Source: Cannabis sativa (Eukaryota > Streptophyta > Magnoliopsida > Rosales > Cannabaceae). From it: DNA of 64,000 nucleotides. Shown here piece after piece: positions 47,479-60,021 of this stretch. The first letter of the stretch is position 1. Each line of letters opens with the position of its first letter. The notes below the pieces were generated by a model. That model had not been told where the DNA came from, made no database searches, and was given only the letters and a program-made list of their open reading frames with translations. Where the stretch lies: the NCBI RefSeq assembly GCF_029168945.1, contig NW_026870037.1, positions 248,001 to 312,000 on the forward strand, in the 5' to 3' direction. The translations under genes and the position numbers were made by a program.

Positions 47479-49746
47479 ATGTTGTTGGTAATTTATAGTT
47501 TTGCAATAATCAATTAGAATCAAATAGTAATGTTTTCTTGAAAAGTTTACAACCAAGATAAAAGTTCAAGATTCACATCGAATTAGAATCTTGATTTTCA
47601 AGAAAGGATATCTTGAACATAAAATTAGATTAAACAATATGGATCAAATTAATACAATGGAATGACGTGATAATGTGTATCAAAACAGTAGGAGATGCAA
47701 AGTATGAACATAACTAAAGAGGGTAAAAACACAAAGATTAGGGTTAAAGAGATATAACCCAAATTAGTAACTAGAGGCTTGACACATTTGATAAATGTTG
47801 TCCAAAATCTTTATTCCTAAGCCCCCATTTGATAAAGTTTCTTACACCTTGGATAATTATTATGTCTTTTCTAAGGCATTGGTAAAATATGCTAGTATCG
47901 GATGTATGGAGTATACATTAGACTGGACCGATATTAAACTTGGTAAAGATATCATAAATTTACTGTTATATCTTTCTAAGTCAATATCACCAAGTTGATC
48001 TTAGATCAAAAGATCTTAATCTTAATATGGTTAGGTCCAATCTCAAGTGTGTTATTTATGTTCTTAGAGTTGTTCGTTAAAGCTTACCAATTGGTTTGGG
48101 CCAATACTTACATCTTGGAAACATGATAGTACAATTGAGTGGGAGCACTAATCATAGATACGGAATTTATAGCTTCTATCTAGACATAGAACTGAAATGA
48201 TGATTTCCTTCGAGTTTAGCTTAATAGAGATAAATGGAATAGCTCTTATTTCAGTAATTATATTAGTCTACTGAAATATTATTTATAGAAAGCTAAGTGT
48301 TTTAAGGATAAAATATGTTGAGGGGTAGAATGGTAAATTTATCCCTACTCGATGTAAATCATCTATTGAGGATCTTTGATTATTTGGAATCTAACGATGG
48401 ATAATTAATAGCGTATCTATATCTTGGAACATATAAAGCATTTTATATAATTAAGAGTACAATTCTGAACTCATAATGGCGCAAGGAGGAATTAATAAGT
48501 TAGAGAATTTACTCGGTAAATTCTAGATCTACTTATTGGAAGCTTGATTATATAGGCTCATGGTCCCCACACTAGTTGAGATAATAATGCGTGTAGACTC
48601 AGTTAATTGGTTTTAATTAATCAATTATAATATTAAAATTAGACTATGTCTTATTTATGAATTTTCACTAAGCAAGGGCTTAATTGTGAAGAAAATATAT
48701 TTTAGTGTTTATTTATTAATTAAGAGACTTTGTACGGTCTAATTAATAAATAAGTTAAATAACAATTGTATTTGATAACTAATTTAATTATTGAAGAATT
48801 AGTTTTGATATTTAAAGGATTGAAATTAGAAAATATTGCATTAGTGAAAGAAAAGATAAATTATTGAATAAAATGGCAAAATTGTAACTAGTGAGGCCCA
48901 TTGTATGGCCGACCACTTAAGGAGTATTTTTAGCCTATTTTTATCTTTTTTTTTTTAATTCTACATAATTTAAATCTAACCCTAAGAGAAATCCTATATA
49001 AGGAATAAGATGACTCTCATTCTCATCCATCCATCTATAATAATTTAGTTTTCTAACTTTGTCAGACAACTAGAAATTGGGAGCCTCCTTCTACAGATTT
49101 CGAATTCTCCTTCTCTCTTTCTCTTCAGAAATTTTGAGCCCTTAGTGATAGAGTACATGTTCACTCATATCAAGTCAAGTACCAATCATAGTGTGGAAGA
49201 TTGTAAAGAATTCAACACCTGAAGGAGATCCAGGCTCAGATCTTGTTATTACTCTACGATAGAAAGGAACAAGGGTTAGAGATCTGAGTGGAAGGAGACA
49301 TATTATTCTGTTGCCACCAATGTAAGGTTTTCTTAACTTTATATGTGTTTATTTTCATTGGTTTAGGAATTCATGTTTAGGGTGTTAAATTATAGATTAT
49401 AATTAACATACATGTTAGTAATCTATAATTTGAGCCCTTAGTGATAGAGTACATGCTCACTCATATCAAGTCAAGTACCAATCATAGTGTGGAAGATTGT
49501 AAAGAATTCAACACCTGAAGGAGATCCAGGCTCAGATCTTGTTATTACTCTACGATAGAAAGGAACAAGGGTTAGAGATCTGAGTGGAAGGAGACATATT
49601 ATTCTGTTGCCACCAATGTAAGGTTTTCTTAACTTTATATGTGTTTATTTTCATTGGTTTAGGAATTCATGTTTAGGGTGTTAAATTATAGATTATAATT
49701 AACATACATGTTAGTAATCTAGATCCTGGTAAAATAATTTCTAACA
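47479..49746 (+). mobile_element. solo LTR, about 2.27 kb, flanked by AGTTG
   Basis: The segment starts (A)TGTTGTTGG and ends TTTCTAACA. AGTTG occurs directly before (47474-47478) and after (49747-49751), as expected for a 5-bp target duplication, though one extra A precedes the TG. A TATA-like CTATATAAGG at about 49001 supports plus orientation. No gag or pol is present. An open frame at 47795-47998 has no recognisable domain. The family is not identified; it may be copia. Confidence 0.55.
49133..49724. repeat. 296-bp perfect tandem duplication inside the solo LTR
   Basis: The block starting TTGAGCCCTTAGTGATAGAG at about 49133 is repeated from about 49429 with one difference seen (CATGTTCACT against CATGCTCACT). 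It lies in the part downstream of the TATA-like motif, so it would be transcribed leader sequence if the LTR were active. Confidence 0.9.
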
Positions 49747-49751
49747 AGTTG

Positions 49752-51255
49752 TCCCTGTGTTAAAATGACTTAAAAAAGGTTTTTAGCGACTCACCAGGTG
49801 GTTGTTTCATGTTTGTCAATGATGAAGCTTCTGGTCTCATGGTTCTCGCAGCTTGAAATTGCTTTTCAAATTCTTGCAACAATTGTTCCCATGAGGTTAT
49901 TGAATGTCGAGTAAACTTATCAAACCAACTCTTTATTACTCTAGTTAAGGAAGTAGGGAATAACATACATCACAAGTTAAGTCCAACATTGTTAGCTCGC
50001 TTGATGGTGTTAAAATACTCAAGTGCCCAACAAAATTTGTAGTTCCACTGTACAGAGTGACTTGAGGATTTTTGAATCCTTTTGGGAAAATTGAGTTTGT
50101 TATATTTGAATGAAGGATTCAGGTTCCTCGTCGAAATCATATCCGGGCAACTTCCCATACTCACCATGTTCATACTTTCTAAACTTTTCCTCCAGTTGTG
50201 TGACCATCAATTGAATTCGGTCATCTAGAATTTGATTATTCAGTTGCTCACACAAATAAGGTATGTTTCTATTTCAATGTTCACGAAGGTTTAGAACATT
50301 ACAATTCAGATGTTCTCGCAAATCGAATTGTCTCCGATTCAAATGTTCCCAAAAATCAAGTTCACATCATTGTTTGCGACGTCGCCCTCTCCTTGTATCA
50401 TAATTGCTTACCGACCTCGTAGTCGAGACACTCTCAGTTTGATAACTTTGAAAATCATTAATACTGGTCTGCTCATCTCTGTTATTGTCTCAGGTATTAT
50501 GTCTTTCATGTTAGGAAGCTTCTCGTGCTCGGGATCACGAGGATTGACTTCGTGTTTGGCTTCTTGATTCATTGGCAATAGTGTTTGATTTTGTCCTTTA
50601 GGAATGGGCTTCTCGCTTGGGTTGGCATCGTTAATACAAGTTTGACATGTGATTCCTTCCAAGGAAGGTACATCTGACCCTTAGCAGTCCTTTGTGGACC
50701 TCACGGTGGTCTAGAATGATTTTCTGGTCGAGCAACATTTTATTTTGGTGCTTCTGGTCGCAATTTCTTGGCATTCGTATTTTTGTGATTTTGATGAATT
50801 TCCCTGGTATTTCCTGGGTGTTGCTTCTGGGGATTTGTAGGGTTTTCCTAATTGTTCTCTTAGACAAGGGAATCCATATTTCTCCTTGTCCTTGATCCAC
50901 AAGGCCTCCCTTGTGGATGCCTTATAGGTGGATTCGTTTGTGGTGTGCCAACCTTAGCTGCCCTTGCCACTTCAACCTCACGTTCTATTTCCGCATTCCT
51001 TCAATTTGATTCAACCAATCTTTACTAAAGTTGTCGATTTTATAGTTTTACAAGCAGAACGTAATGAGTTGGGTCATAGGCTCCAGGATCTATTCTCCCT
51101 AGAATTTCCTCTTCATTTTCATTTCTTTCAAAGTTCCATTGAGTTGGACTTCTTCCGACATCCTGGTCTTCTGGGGGGTTCCCTTCGGGCTCTTTTCTAG
51201 GGCGATGCATCGTCTCTTCTATTTCGACATTGTTATTCTGTGAATTATTTTCCAT
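49752..51255 (-). pseudogene. gag remnant of a second Tat-like gypsy element
   Basis: The minus strand starts with an N-terminal piece at 51255-51040 (acidic, MENNSQNNNVEIEE). Low-complexity fragments follow, and then a Gag-domain piece at 49966-49760: SWFDKFTRHSITSWEQLLQEF, FQAARTMRPEASSLTNMKQPPGESLKTF. This matches the Gag block of the first element (NLEVSALTNIKQLPTETFKNY). Frames between them are broken by stops and shifts. There is no protease or pol, because the element ends at 49752 against the solo LTR. Confidence 0.75.
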
Positions 51256-51324
51256 GACAAGAAAATATTCAGTAAACTTTCCTGGGGGAGATGGGTTTTT
51301 TAAAGTTTAAATTTCAAGAAGCTT

Positions 51325-51342
51325 TCAATGAAAGCACCAAAC
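51325..51342 (-). other. primer binding site of the second Tat-like element
   Basis: On the minus strand TGGTGCTTTCATTGA begins three bases after the LTR edge (LTR starts TGTTAACTC at 51343). The sequence and spacing are identical to the PBS of the first element. Confidence 0.7.
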
Positions 51343-52075
51343 TGTTAACTCATAATTTCTTTAATATTAATGAGACTCTTGATAATTAATGATCTGTAAT
51401 AGATATTATAAGAAAATTAATAATATATCTATAAAGAAACAAACTTTTACGTGGTTTTGTAGTTAAAATCTACATACTCCATGAGTCCCTCTTAATTCTG
51501 AGTTTTATGATTGAAAGATATAACTTAGCATCAATTCTCTCAATCGGGAAAGAACTCGACATCTCCTTTACAATGACTTTTGCCACTATTTATAGGAACT
51601 TAGCCTGACAGTTATTCTTTCTAATCTTATCTATATGATGGTTCATGAAATGTGGACATTCCCCATGTTTCATGTTATTTTATCTTCAAACGGTTATTTA
51701 CCAAACTGTCTTTCTGTTCAATATTTATCCTCGCAAATAACATATGAATCAACATTCACCGTTAGGATGCTTCTTGCAATTAGAGTGATTAATTGAACAT
51801 TCTTCTTGAAATAATTTATCCTAAATGACATATTGGATAATTGTTGTATGACCCCTTCAGGCAAAATTCTTCAAATTGTATTTCTTGTGTTTCTCGTGAT
51901 AAAAGCATTCGATCTTACAACCAGCTAAAACTTTTTCTTCTCGCTAAACTTTATTTTATTTGTACAGTATTTTTCGATGAGACTATATTATATGTCTTTA
52001 GTCTTGATTGCATACTATTTAATGACCAATACATTTAACTTACTTTTATGGTACAGGGCAAGACTCTAAATTCTA
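51343..52075 (-). repeat. LTR of the second Tat-like element, right end uncertain
   Basis: The plus-strand edge TGTTAACTC is clear from the PBS. A minus-strand TATA-like TATAAATAG lies at about 51587-51595. The stretch TTTTACGTGGTT followed by CCATGAGTC resembles the first element's LTR (TTTTACGTGGTT, CCACGAGTC). I find no unambiguous CA end or target duplication, so the end given is a guess. Confidence 0.45.
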
Positions 52076-52440
52076 TATCATATGAGTATTATTTGAAACA
52101 CATTAAACGCCATATTATTTCTCCTTAATATGCGAGTCTATTAAATTTTAATTGCTTGTACACGTGTCATGATTATATTCACGGCTCAAAATATAAATTT
52201 AACATGATTACAACAAACATAAGCAACCGTAATACTATGTCCTAATAGTAATAACTCCTAAGATTTCTTCTTTTTTTTTTCTTTCCTTTTCTTTTGTAAG
52301 GTAATAACTCTTTAAGATTTGTTTTGGCATAAACGCCAACTATCTTCCATAAAATCTTACCATCAGCATCACAAATTTACATTTTAATTTTGCAGTAATA
52401 AGGGTTAATTTAATAATTTTTTAAAAATAATTCAAAAAAG
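52076..52440. other. non-coding DNA between the gypsy LTR and the LINE
   Basis: This is AT-rich and includes a T/C tract at about 52265-52300. I recognise no gene. The 5' end of the LINE probably lies near 52440, where GC content and sequence character change. Confidence 0.45.
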
Positions 52441-52716
52441 AGTGTCTGCCCATGTTCATGCTCTGTGGCAGTTTTTCAGTTTTTTACAGTTATTTTCGAT
52501 CACCACTTCCCCTTTTCTCTATTCTCCACTACTTTCCCTGACTTCCTAATTACCACCGTGTATTTCTGATATTACACACCAGTATTTAGTAACTGGTTCT
52601 CTGCATTTGTTGTTTCAATCCTTGTTTTACATCAGTTACCTTTTCTACTCATCAATGAATCCACTCCTACGCAAGATGAAACCCACAATGACATTAACCG
52701 AAATGAAAGCACTATT

Positions 52717-55700
52717 TTGGCCATCACTGATGATGGTATTGATACTGAAGTAACACAGGAGTTTATTATGATCGCTCGTGTTCTTACAAGTAAAAAAGTG
52801 TGGTTAACTACTCTTCAACGGCAGATGGTGGAACTTTGGGATGGAAAGTTCAAAGTTAATATTAAAGAACATCACTCTGATTTGTTCTTGCTTTGTTTCA
52901 GATGTGAAGGAGATCGAATTCGGGCATTAGAAAATGAGTCGTGGCACTTCCAAAACTACCACATTGTCCTTCTTGATCCAACTTTGCATCAAAATGTGAC
53001 TCCTGATGTAATACCCGAAATTAAGAAATAGATTAGCAAAACCCTAACTAGATAATTATGTATAATTGAGGAAATTATATTATTATATAATTTAATATAC
53101 GTGATTTTATATGAATTTTAATATATTCAAGACCCCGTTGGTGAGCCAGGGGCATTTTGGTAATTATGACACGAGAAGGGTAAATTGTTGAGATTAAATT
53201 AATTACGTGCTTAATAGAACTATATTATTATATAGTATGCCTGTGTTGTCTTTTCAGGTGTGTTCTGACAGGTTGGCGCGGTATAGTCACACCCGGGAAT
53301 TTCGGGCCGAACTGGGTTCGGGCTCGAAATGTAAATTGAATTAATTATTTGGCATTTTATTTGACATGTGATAATCTGAAATTTATTTGGCAATATTTGA
53401 ATGTGAAATGGCATTTATGCCCTTGAAAGTGAATAGGTATGTTTTATAAGCCCTAGGGGCAAAATGGTCATTTGACCATATTTGGATTATATTTGATTAA
53501 AAGTGATTTTTAAGAAAAAGGATTGATTTTCTGGTTTGTTCACCCTCTCACCCGAACCCTCTCACCCTCTCTTACCCTTTTGATGTTTTCAACTTGATTT
53601 GTCAAATTAAAGCTTAAATTGTTGAGGGAAAAAGCTTGCTTTTGGCTTGAGTTTGGAGGAAAGACCAATTGCTCTTATTTTATTGTGAATTGAGGTAACT
53701 TTTTATGATTTTAATCTAGTTTTGGTTGCTGAAATATTATGTTTGAAAAGCATAATTTTGGTGTTGATGATGATGGGTTGCATGTTGAGTAATTTGATGT
53801 TAATCTTGTGGAATTGGGTTTCTATTGGTTGTATGCTTTGTTGTTGAGCTTGGGCAGAAATTTAAATGGTATTTTAGGTTTTGATTGGTGTTTATAATCT
53901 GTTTTAAGCTTTGAAGTTTATTGCTGTTGCTAAGCTTGAGTTTCGACATGGTATTCAAGCTTTTGGGTATGGAATTTTGTTGATTTTGCTCAAGCTTTGG
54001 AGCTTTGGTTGGGTGTTGTTGATTAATGTTAGAATTGATGTTTGTTGTGATGTTTTTTAACTGTAAGAAGTTAATTTTGGGTATGGTATGATTGAGGTTC
54101 GAAGTTATGGAAAATTAACATGTTTAAGACCTTAAAAATGGAGTTTTGGGGTGTTCTAAACCCAGTCGTCGCGACGGGATTTTCGGCCGTCGCGACTGGA
54201 TCTGGCAGTGAGAAATTCTGTTTTTCTCAATTTTGTTTCGGCCATAACTTTTGACTCGGGACTCCGTTTGGGACGTTATTTATACCGTTGGAAAGCTCTT
54301 TTCGAGCTCTATGTGATTATCTGTATTTGAAATGCCATGAATTTATTTTATGAATGTGAAATCAGGGGTTAACCCTATTTGTGAAAATCCCGAATTGTGT
54401 GTGACTAGGATTACCGGCACCTGGTCAGGAGCACCCGGGGATTTGGAATCTCTACTATTGCGGGACAACAGGTAAGACAGTGATTAGCACGTAGAATATG
54501 CGCAGTGGCGCTTATGTTGAGAATGATATGCATGAATGTTTAAGTAACCGGGATTAGGGTTATTACCCTAATAGGAACGGTCTAATAGCCTAGGGTTATT
54601 ACCCTAGTGATATATGTGTATAAATGCCATGCCATGTTAATTGAAATGAGATTTAAGGATTATGTGCTCAAGGCATAATCAGGTTGGACTCGGTACTCAT
54701 AACCGAGGTGAACCGCTTCTAAGGCCTTAATGTATTTAGACGTGTGAGAGTAACACGTGGGTCTACGTCATGTAGATTTAATTAGATGTGTGAGCGCAAC
54801 ACATAGGTCTACGCCACGTAGACATAAATGGGCATGATGAAATAATGATCAGGTCTGTGCTATACAGACATATGTGAATGAGCATAATATATTTGTTATG
54901 ATTTATACTGTCTTGCTGGGCTTGGCTCACGGGTGCTCTATTGTGCAGGAAAGGGTAAGGCATTAGCTGATCAGCCATGAGTTTCAGGAGCAGGGCGAAG
55001 AATGTACATGTTCATGCCACTTCAGACCAAGCGGGTTATGGGTCTAACAGTGTTGACTTTTGTATTCTGTTTTGCCGCTTAGGTCGGCTAGTAAGAAAGA
55101 GCTTGTAATAATTTTGTAAATATGTTTGGGATCCCAACTATGTTTGAAAAAGTTTAAATATATTACAAGTTTATTTTCAGTCTGTTTAATATAAAAGTTT
55201 AAATTCTGCGCTGTTTTTAATTAGTAATCCCGGTTAGGGGATTAGGGTTTCATAATCATTTTGGGTAGCGTGCCTAATTATTTAGGGCGTTACACCTGAA
55301 ATCATGGCTCATTCTCCTTTTTGGGTGCAAGCATATAGACTACCATTCTTGAGTAAGTCTAGATCTTTGGCTAAATTGTTGGCCTCAATTCTGGGAGAAT
55401 TTTTGGCTGTCCATGATGATTATTTAAACGAAGGTTGGGGGCCTTTTTTACGTTTTCGGGTCAAAATTGACATAACGAAGCCACTCTTGAGGGGTTGGAT
55501 GATTACTCTTCCTAAGATTAAGGATGAGTTTTGGGTTGAGTTTCGATATGAGCGTTTACCAGACTATTGTATGGAGTGTGGGCTAATTGGGCATCTTTCA
55601 AAAGTGTCCTGTTTTTCTTGAGAAGTAGGATAATGGAGTGGAACCTGAACTACCATATGGACCAGAATCGAAAGGATCAAGATTACCTACTTCTTCCTAT

Positions 55701-56526
55701 ATGATCGCTATCGTACTGATTTTCCAAAGGGTAATGCATGGCCTTTACTCACTCATTTGGCAAGAACTTCATTGACTGCAACTCTTCCCAAACTACGCTC
55801 TACTCCTCAACCGCAACCAAGATCTTTACTGTTGGGTGAATCTTCAAATTCTACTACAGCAACACAAGTTAATTACCCATCACACAATGTTCCACCCGTT
55901 AATGTGGTGTCGACTGACACTACCACTAACTTTCATGGTACTCAACCTCTAATTGCACCATTGTTCACACCACTTTTTCTTAACAACATATCCTTCAGTA
56001 AATCTCCAGATTGTTCCTTTAATGCTTCAACCATTTCCCCTGCCATTGATTATCACTCAAAAAATAAAGGAAAAATTGTTCTTACTTCCAGTAGCAGCTC
56101 GAATTCTCTTGATATGCTTGATGTTTGCACACCATATTTAGTGAAAGACGCCATTGTTCATTCAGGCAATTGCTCTTCCAGTGTTTTTGCAACATACCCC
56201 CTTTAACAAACACGATCCATGGCAAAACACTACCCCTACAACCATTAACTGTTATTGCTGTCACCACTACAGTAGTCTCAACTATTTCTCCTGCTACTTT
56301 GCACACTACTATGACGACACTCAAAGGCCAAGAGAATGCTCAACCCAACCGTACTTTCAAAAGACAATTTGACACTAATTCAATGAGACAAACTCTCAAA
56401 AGATGTCGAGCCAACCAATCTGAAATGGTTTCTTCCTTGTCAGAAGAAACTGGTCCAACTCAGTTCGTTTCTACTGCTGGTGTAGATTCAACTGATGCTC
56501 AAGACAACTTCGCGGTGATTGCTTAG
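52717..56526 (+). pseudogene. LINE ORF1 (DUF4283 and CCHC zinc knuckle), interrupted
   Basis: The first part, 52717-53016, encodes a DUF4283-like RNA-binding region (VWLTTLQRQMVELWDGKFKV, LENESWHFQNYHIVLL). After the inserted LTR, homology resumes at 55298 with [16 protein letters not shown], then DITKPLLRG, and [22 protein letters not shown], a CCHC-type knuckle. Then a TGA at 55619-55621 and frame changes break a Ser/Thr-rich C-terminal region that ends at TAG 56524-56526. The visible start at 52717 is TTG; the true start lies upstream and is not clear. ORF1 protein binds the LINE RNA. Confidence 0.7.
53022..55297 (+). mobile_element. LTR-type insertion (about 2.28 kb) in LINE ORF1
   Basis: Coding homology of ORF1 stops at PEI (53014-53021) and resumes with PEI (55295-55302). 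GAAAT flanks both sides (53017-53021, 55298-55302). The right end reads GGGCGTTACA, the complement of the common LTR start TGTAACGCCC. The body includes CGGCCATAACTTTTGACTCG and TCGGGACTCCGTTTGGGACG, wording common in long chromovirus (Del/Tekay-like) LTRs. The left TG end is not clear, so the exact ends and target duplication are unsettled. No gag or pol is present, so it is probably a solo LTR. Confidence 0.55.
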
Positions 56527-56543
56527 CAATCTTGCGATTCGCC

Positions 56544-58391
56544 ATGAAAATCATCAGTTGGAATGCACGGGGTTTGGGGAACCCGGGTGCATTCCGTCGT
56601 CTATGTTTGCTTGTTAAAGAGCAAACACCTCATGTTTTGTTTCTTATGGAGACAAAGGTTACTGTTAATTCTCTTACTCGCTTTAAACAGTCTTTGAATT
56701 TCAATAATAGTTTAGAGGTTCCTAGGACGGGTTTGAAGGGTGGAATCATGTTGTTATGGAAGGATATTGTGGATGTAACTCTTCTTTCAATGAATATAAA
56801 TTATTTTGACTGTTATTTATTCTGTAATGATGGACCTCGATGGCACTTATCTCTTGTATATGGCTTTCCGGAAACTAAAAATAAAAAGCACACTTGGACT
56901 CTTATAAAATATTTACATGATGTCTCTCCACTTGATCCATGGATGGTGCTAGGTGATCTTAATGAAATTTTCTCACACACTCACAAAAATGGGGGACCTT
57001 TGACACAAGATAACCACATGACATCTTTTCGAACTACTTTGGATCAGTGTTGCTTGAAGGAATTGCCTTTTTTTGGTGATGATTTTACTTGGTCTAGAAG
57101 TAGAAAAAACCCTGCTGCTCTTAAAGAAAGAATAGACTGGTGTTTTGTGAATACCGTTTGGATGGACTCTCTAATTCAGCCAACAGTTACTCATCTCGAT
57201 CACTATGGTTCTGACCATAGAGCAATTTATGTAAAGCTTAACTTCTCTAACTAGCTGGAAATTGAAAACAGAAGATCAAGGTTTCGGTTTGAAAGGATTT
57301 GGTTAAATGATGCAGAAAGCTCGGCTATAATATCTACAAACTTGAATAAAAACCATCAAGAAAATGAGGACATCTTCACTCAATTAGTTGATAGCATACA
57401 ATGTTGCGCAACCAACTTACAGCAATGGAATATTGGCAAATTCGGGCACATTAAACAAGATATTAAGGAGGCTCAATCCAGAGTTCAACAATTGAATAAT
57501 TGTGTTATACCAGATTCTGAATTTTCACAGAATGTGCAATCGGCTGAAGCTATTTTGGATGAGCTTTTGGCCAATGAAGAGCAATATTGGCAGCAACGAT
57601 CTAGGGTGGAATGGCTCAAATCTGGGGATCGTAACACCAAATTCTTTCATGCCAAAGATTCGTCTCGAAAATCCAACAATCGCATCAACAAATTGCAGAA
57701 TGACAATGGACAATATGTCTATTCTCGTGATGAAATAGCCACTGTTATAACACAATATTTTGCTACTCTTTTCAAAGCCTCGGATGAAGACCATTGGGCA
57801 CTATCTCATGTTCTATCAACAATTCCAACCACAATAACTGATGCTCACAATGATTTTCTTTTACAAGAATTCACTAAGGAAGATGTCATTACAGCTTTGA
57901 AAATAATGGGAGCTGACAAAAGTCGTGGTATTGATGGTATGTCTGCAATGTTCTATGATCACAATTGGGATACCGTTGGTCCTCTGGTTACTAAAGTTGT
58001 TTTGAATGTCTTAAATTATGGTGGAAACCCAGCTGGGTTCAAAAAGCCTCTCATCTCTCTCATCCCAAAAGTGAAGAAGCCTAAGACAATGAAAGACTTC
58101 AGACCAATAAGTCTTTGCAATGTTGTTTATAAATTAATTTCAAAGATGTTGGTTCTTCGATTGAAACATGTTCTTCCTCATGTTATCTCCGAGACTCAGA
58201 GTGCTTTTCTCCCAAATCGACTGATTACGGACAATGTCTTAGTTGCCTTTGAGATGGTTCATAGTTTGAAGAATAGAAAGAGAGGTACTAAGGGATATGC
58301 TGCTCTAAAACTCGACATGAGTAATGCATTCGATCGTGTGGAATGTTCATACTTGGCTGCTGTGATGAGAAAAATGGGGTTCAACATTTGA
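56544..58391 (+). pseudogene. LINE ORF2, endonuclease and first half of reverse transcriptase
   Basis: ATG 56544 starts [20 protein letters not shown], the APE endonuclease head, 17 bp after the ORF1 stop. METKV (Glu), GDLNE, and [10 protein letters not shown] (His) mark the catalytic parts. TAG at 57252-57254 interrupts the link region. The frame resumes and carries RT blocks: [34 protein letters not shown], and [14 protein letters not shown] (first RT Asp). It ends at TGA 58389-58391, in a place where relatives read on into a W-I-S-L-L block. Confidence 0.82.
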
Positions 58392-59766
58392 TGGATTTCT
58401 CTCCTTATGACTTGTCTACACACAACTTCATTTTCATTCCTTGTTAATGGTGAAGTTAAAGGTTCAGTTATACCTGAACGTTGACTCCATCAGGGCGACC
58501 CTTTGTCTCCATACTTATTTTTAGTTTGCTCGAAAGGTCTTTCACGACTTTTGTAATATGAGGAGGCTATTGGAAGGCTCCAAGGTCTGTCTATTTCTCG
58601 AAATGCACCATCCATCACTCACATATTCTTTGCTGATGATAGTTTACTCTTTTTGCCGAGCTAATGATCGATCTTGTGGTGCTATTAAAAGAGCATTGGA
58701 CATTTATCATCAAGCTTCTGGACAACTTCTAAATGAAGATAAGTCGGTAATGTCTTTTTCACCAAATACACCAGCTGCCATGAAGAGTTCCTTTAGCCAA
58801 ATATTGGGTATGCCAGTTAATGAGTGTCATGAAAAATATTTAGGCCTACCCGCATATTCTGAGCATGATAAAAAGCATCATTTTGCTGATATTAAAGAAA
58901 GGATTTGGAAACTTTTACATGCTTGGCATGACAAATTGTTCTCAATTGGAGGAAAAGAAATTCTCTTGAAAGCGGTGGTCCAATCAATTCCCACTTATGC
59001 TATGAGTTGTTTTAAACTTTCGAAGAGCTTTTGTAATCAGTTGGATACAATGATGGCACAATTCTGGTGGGGTTCAACAGAGGACAAGAAACAGACTCAT
59101 TGGAAAAAGTGGAAATTTCTTTGCAAAATAAAAATGGAAGGGGGTTTGGGTTTTTGTTCCTATGTCCATTTTAACCAAGTGTTGCTGGCTAAACAAGCTT
59201 GGCAGATCTTTCTTAATCCAAATTCTTTGTTGTCACGTATTCTGAAAGCGAGATATTTTTTGAATGATGATTTTGTGACAGCCAACAAGGGTAATAATTC
59301 ATCACTAACATGGCAAGGTATTTGTTGGGGGCGTGAGTTGCTTGTTAAAGGATTGAGGATGAATGTGGGAAATGGAAGGCGAATTCTTTGTTGTTCTGAT
59401 CCTTGGATTCAAGGATATTCGATCTTCACACCAGCATACTATACTGGTTTACCACTCAACAAAGTTGTTGATTATATTTCCAGTGATCATGAATGGAACT
59501 TACAATCACTTCAAAGGGACTTTTCTGCTGTTGATATTGACAATGTTCTCACAATCCCATTGCCTAATTCTGCTCCAAATGATTATTGGGTGTGGAATTA
59601 CACTATACACGGGGAATATACGGTTCAATCAAGATATCACTTTGCTTGCTCTTTGGAGAATCAAGATCACTCTTCCACTTCGGATTCAATATCATCCTGG
59701 TGGAGTGATTTTTGGGGGTTAATATTCCTTCAAAAGTGAAGATTTTCGGCTGGAAAGTCATTTAGA
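58392..59766 (+). pseudogene. LINE ORF2, second half of RT and zf-RVT region, frameshifted
   Basis: Homology continues past the stop, with further breaks (TGA within the QGDPLSPYLFLV region, TAA at about 58557). The catalytic FADD block occurs at about 58625-58645 in a frame different from the following part, so a 1-bp change lies in the T run after it. The long frame to 59739 includes EKYLGLPAYSEH, SIGGKEILLKAVVQSIPTYAMSCF and FWWGSTEDKKQTHW. A shift in the G run at about 59714 ends it. The following bases still read KVKIFGWKV in another frame. Confidence 0.78.
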
Positions 59767-60021
59767 ATTCACTCCCTTTTGCTTGTGCCTTATATCAGCG
59801 AAAAATAATCACATCAGCAGCATGTAGTTTGTGCTCCAATGCTTGGGAATCAGTGAGACATGCCTTGTTTAGTTGTAAACATGCGAAGGCAGTTTGGCGT
59901 TCTTCTGGTTACACTTTTGATTTTCAGGCTACAAGTAGGATGAAAGATTGAGATTTTATCATGTACCTGTCAAAAATATACACCAAATCTGATATGGAAA
60001 AGATACTATGCACTATGTGGT

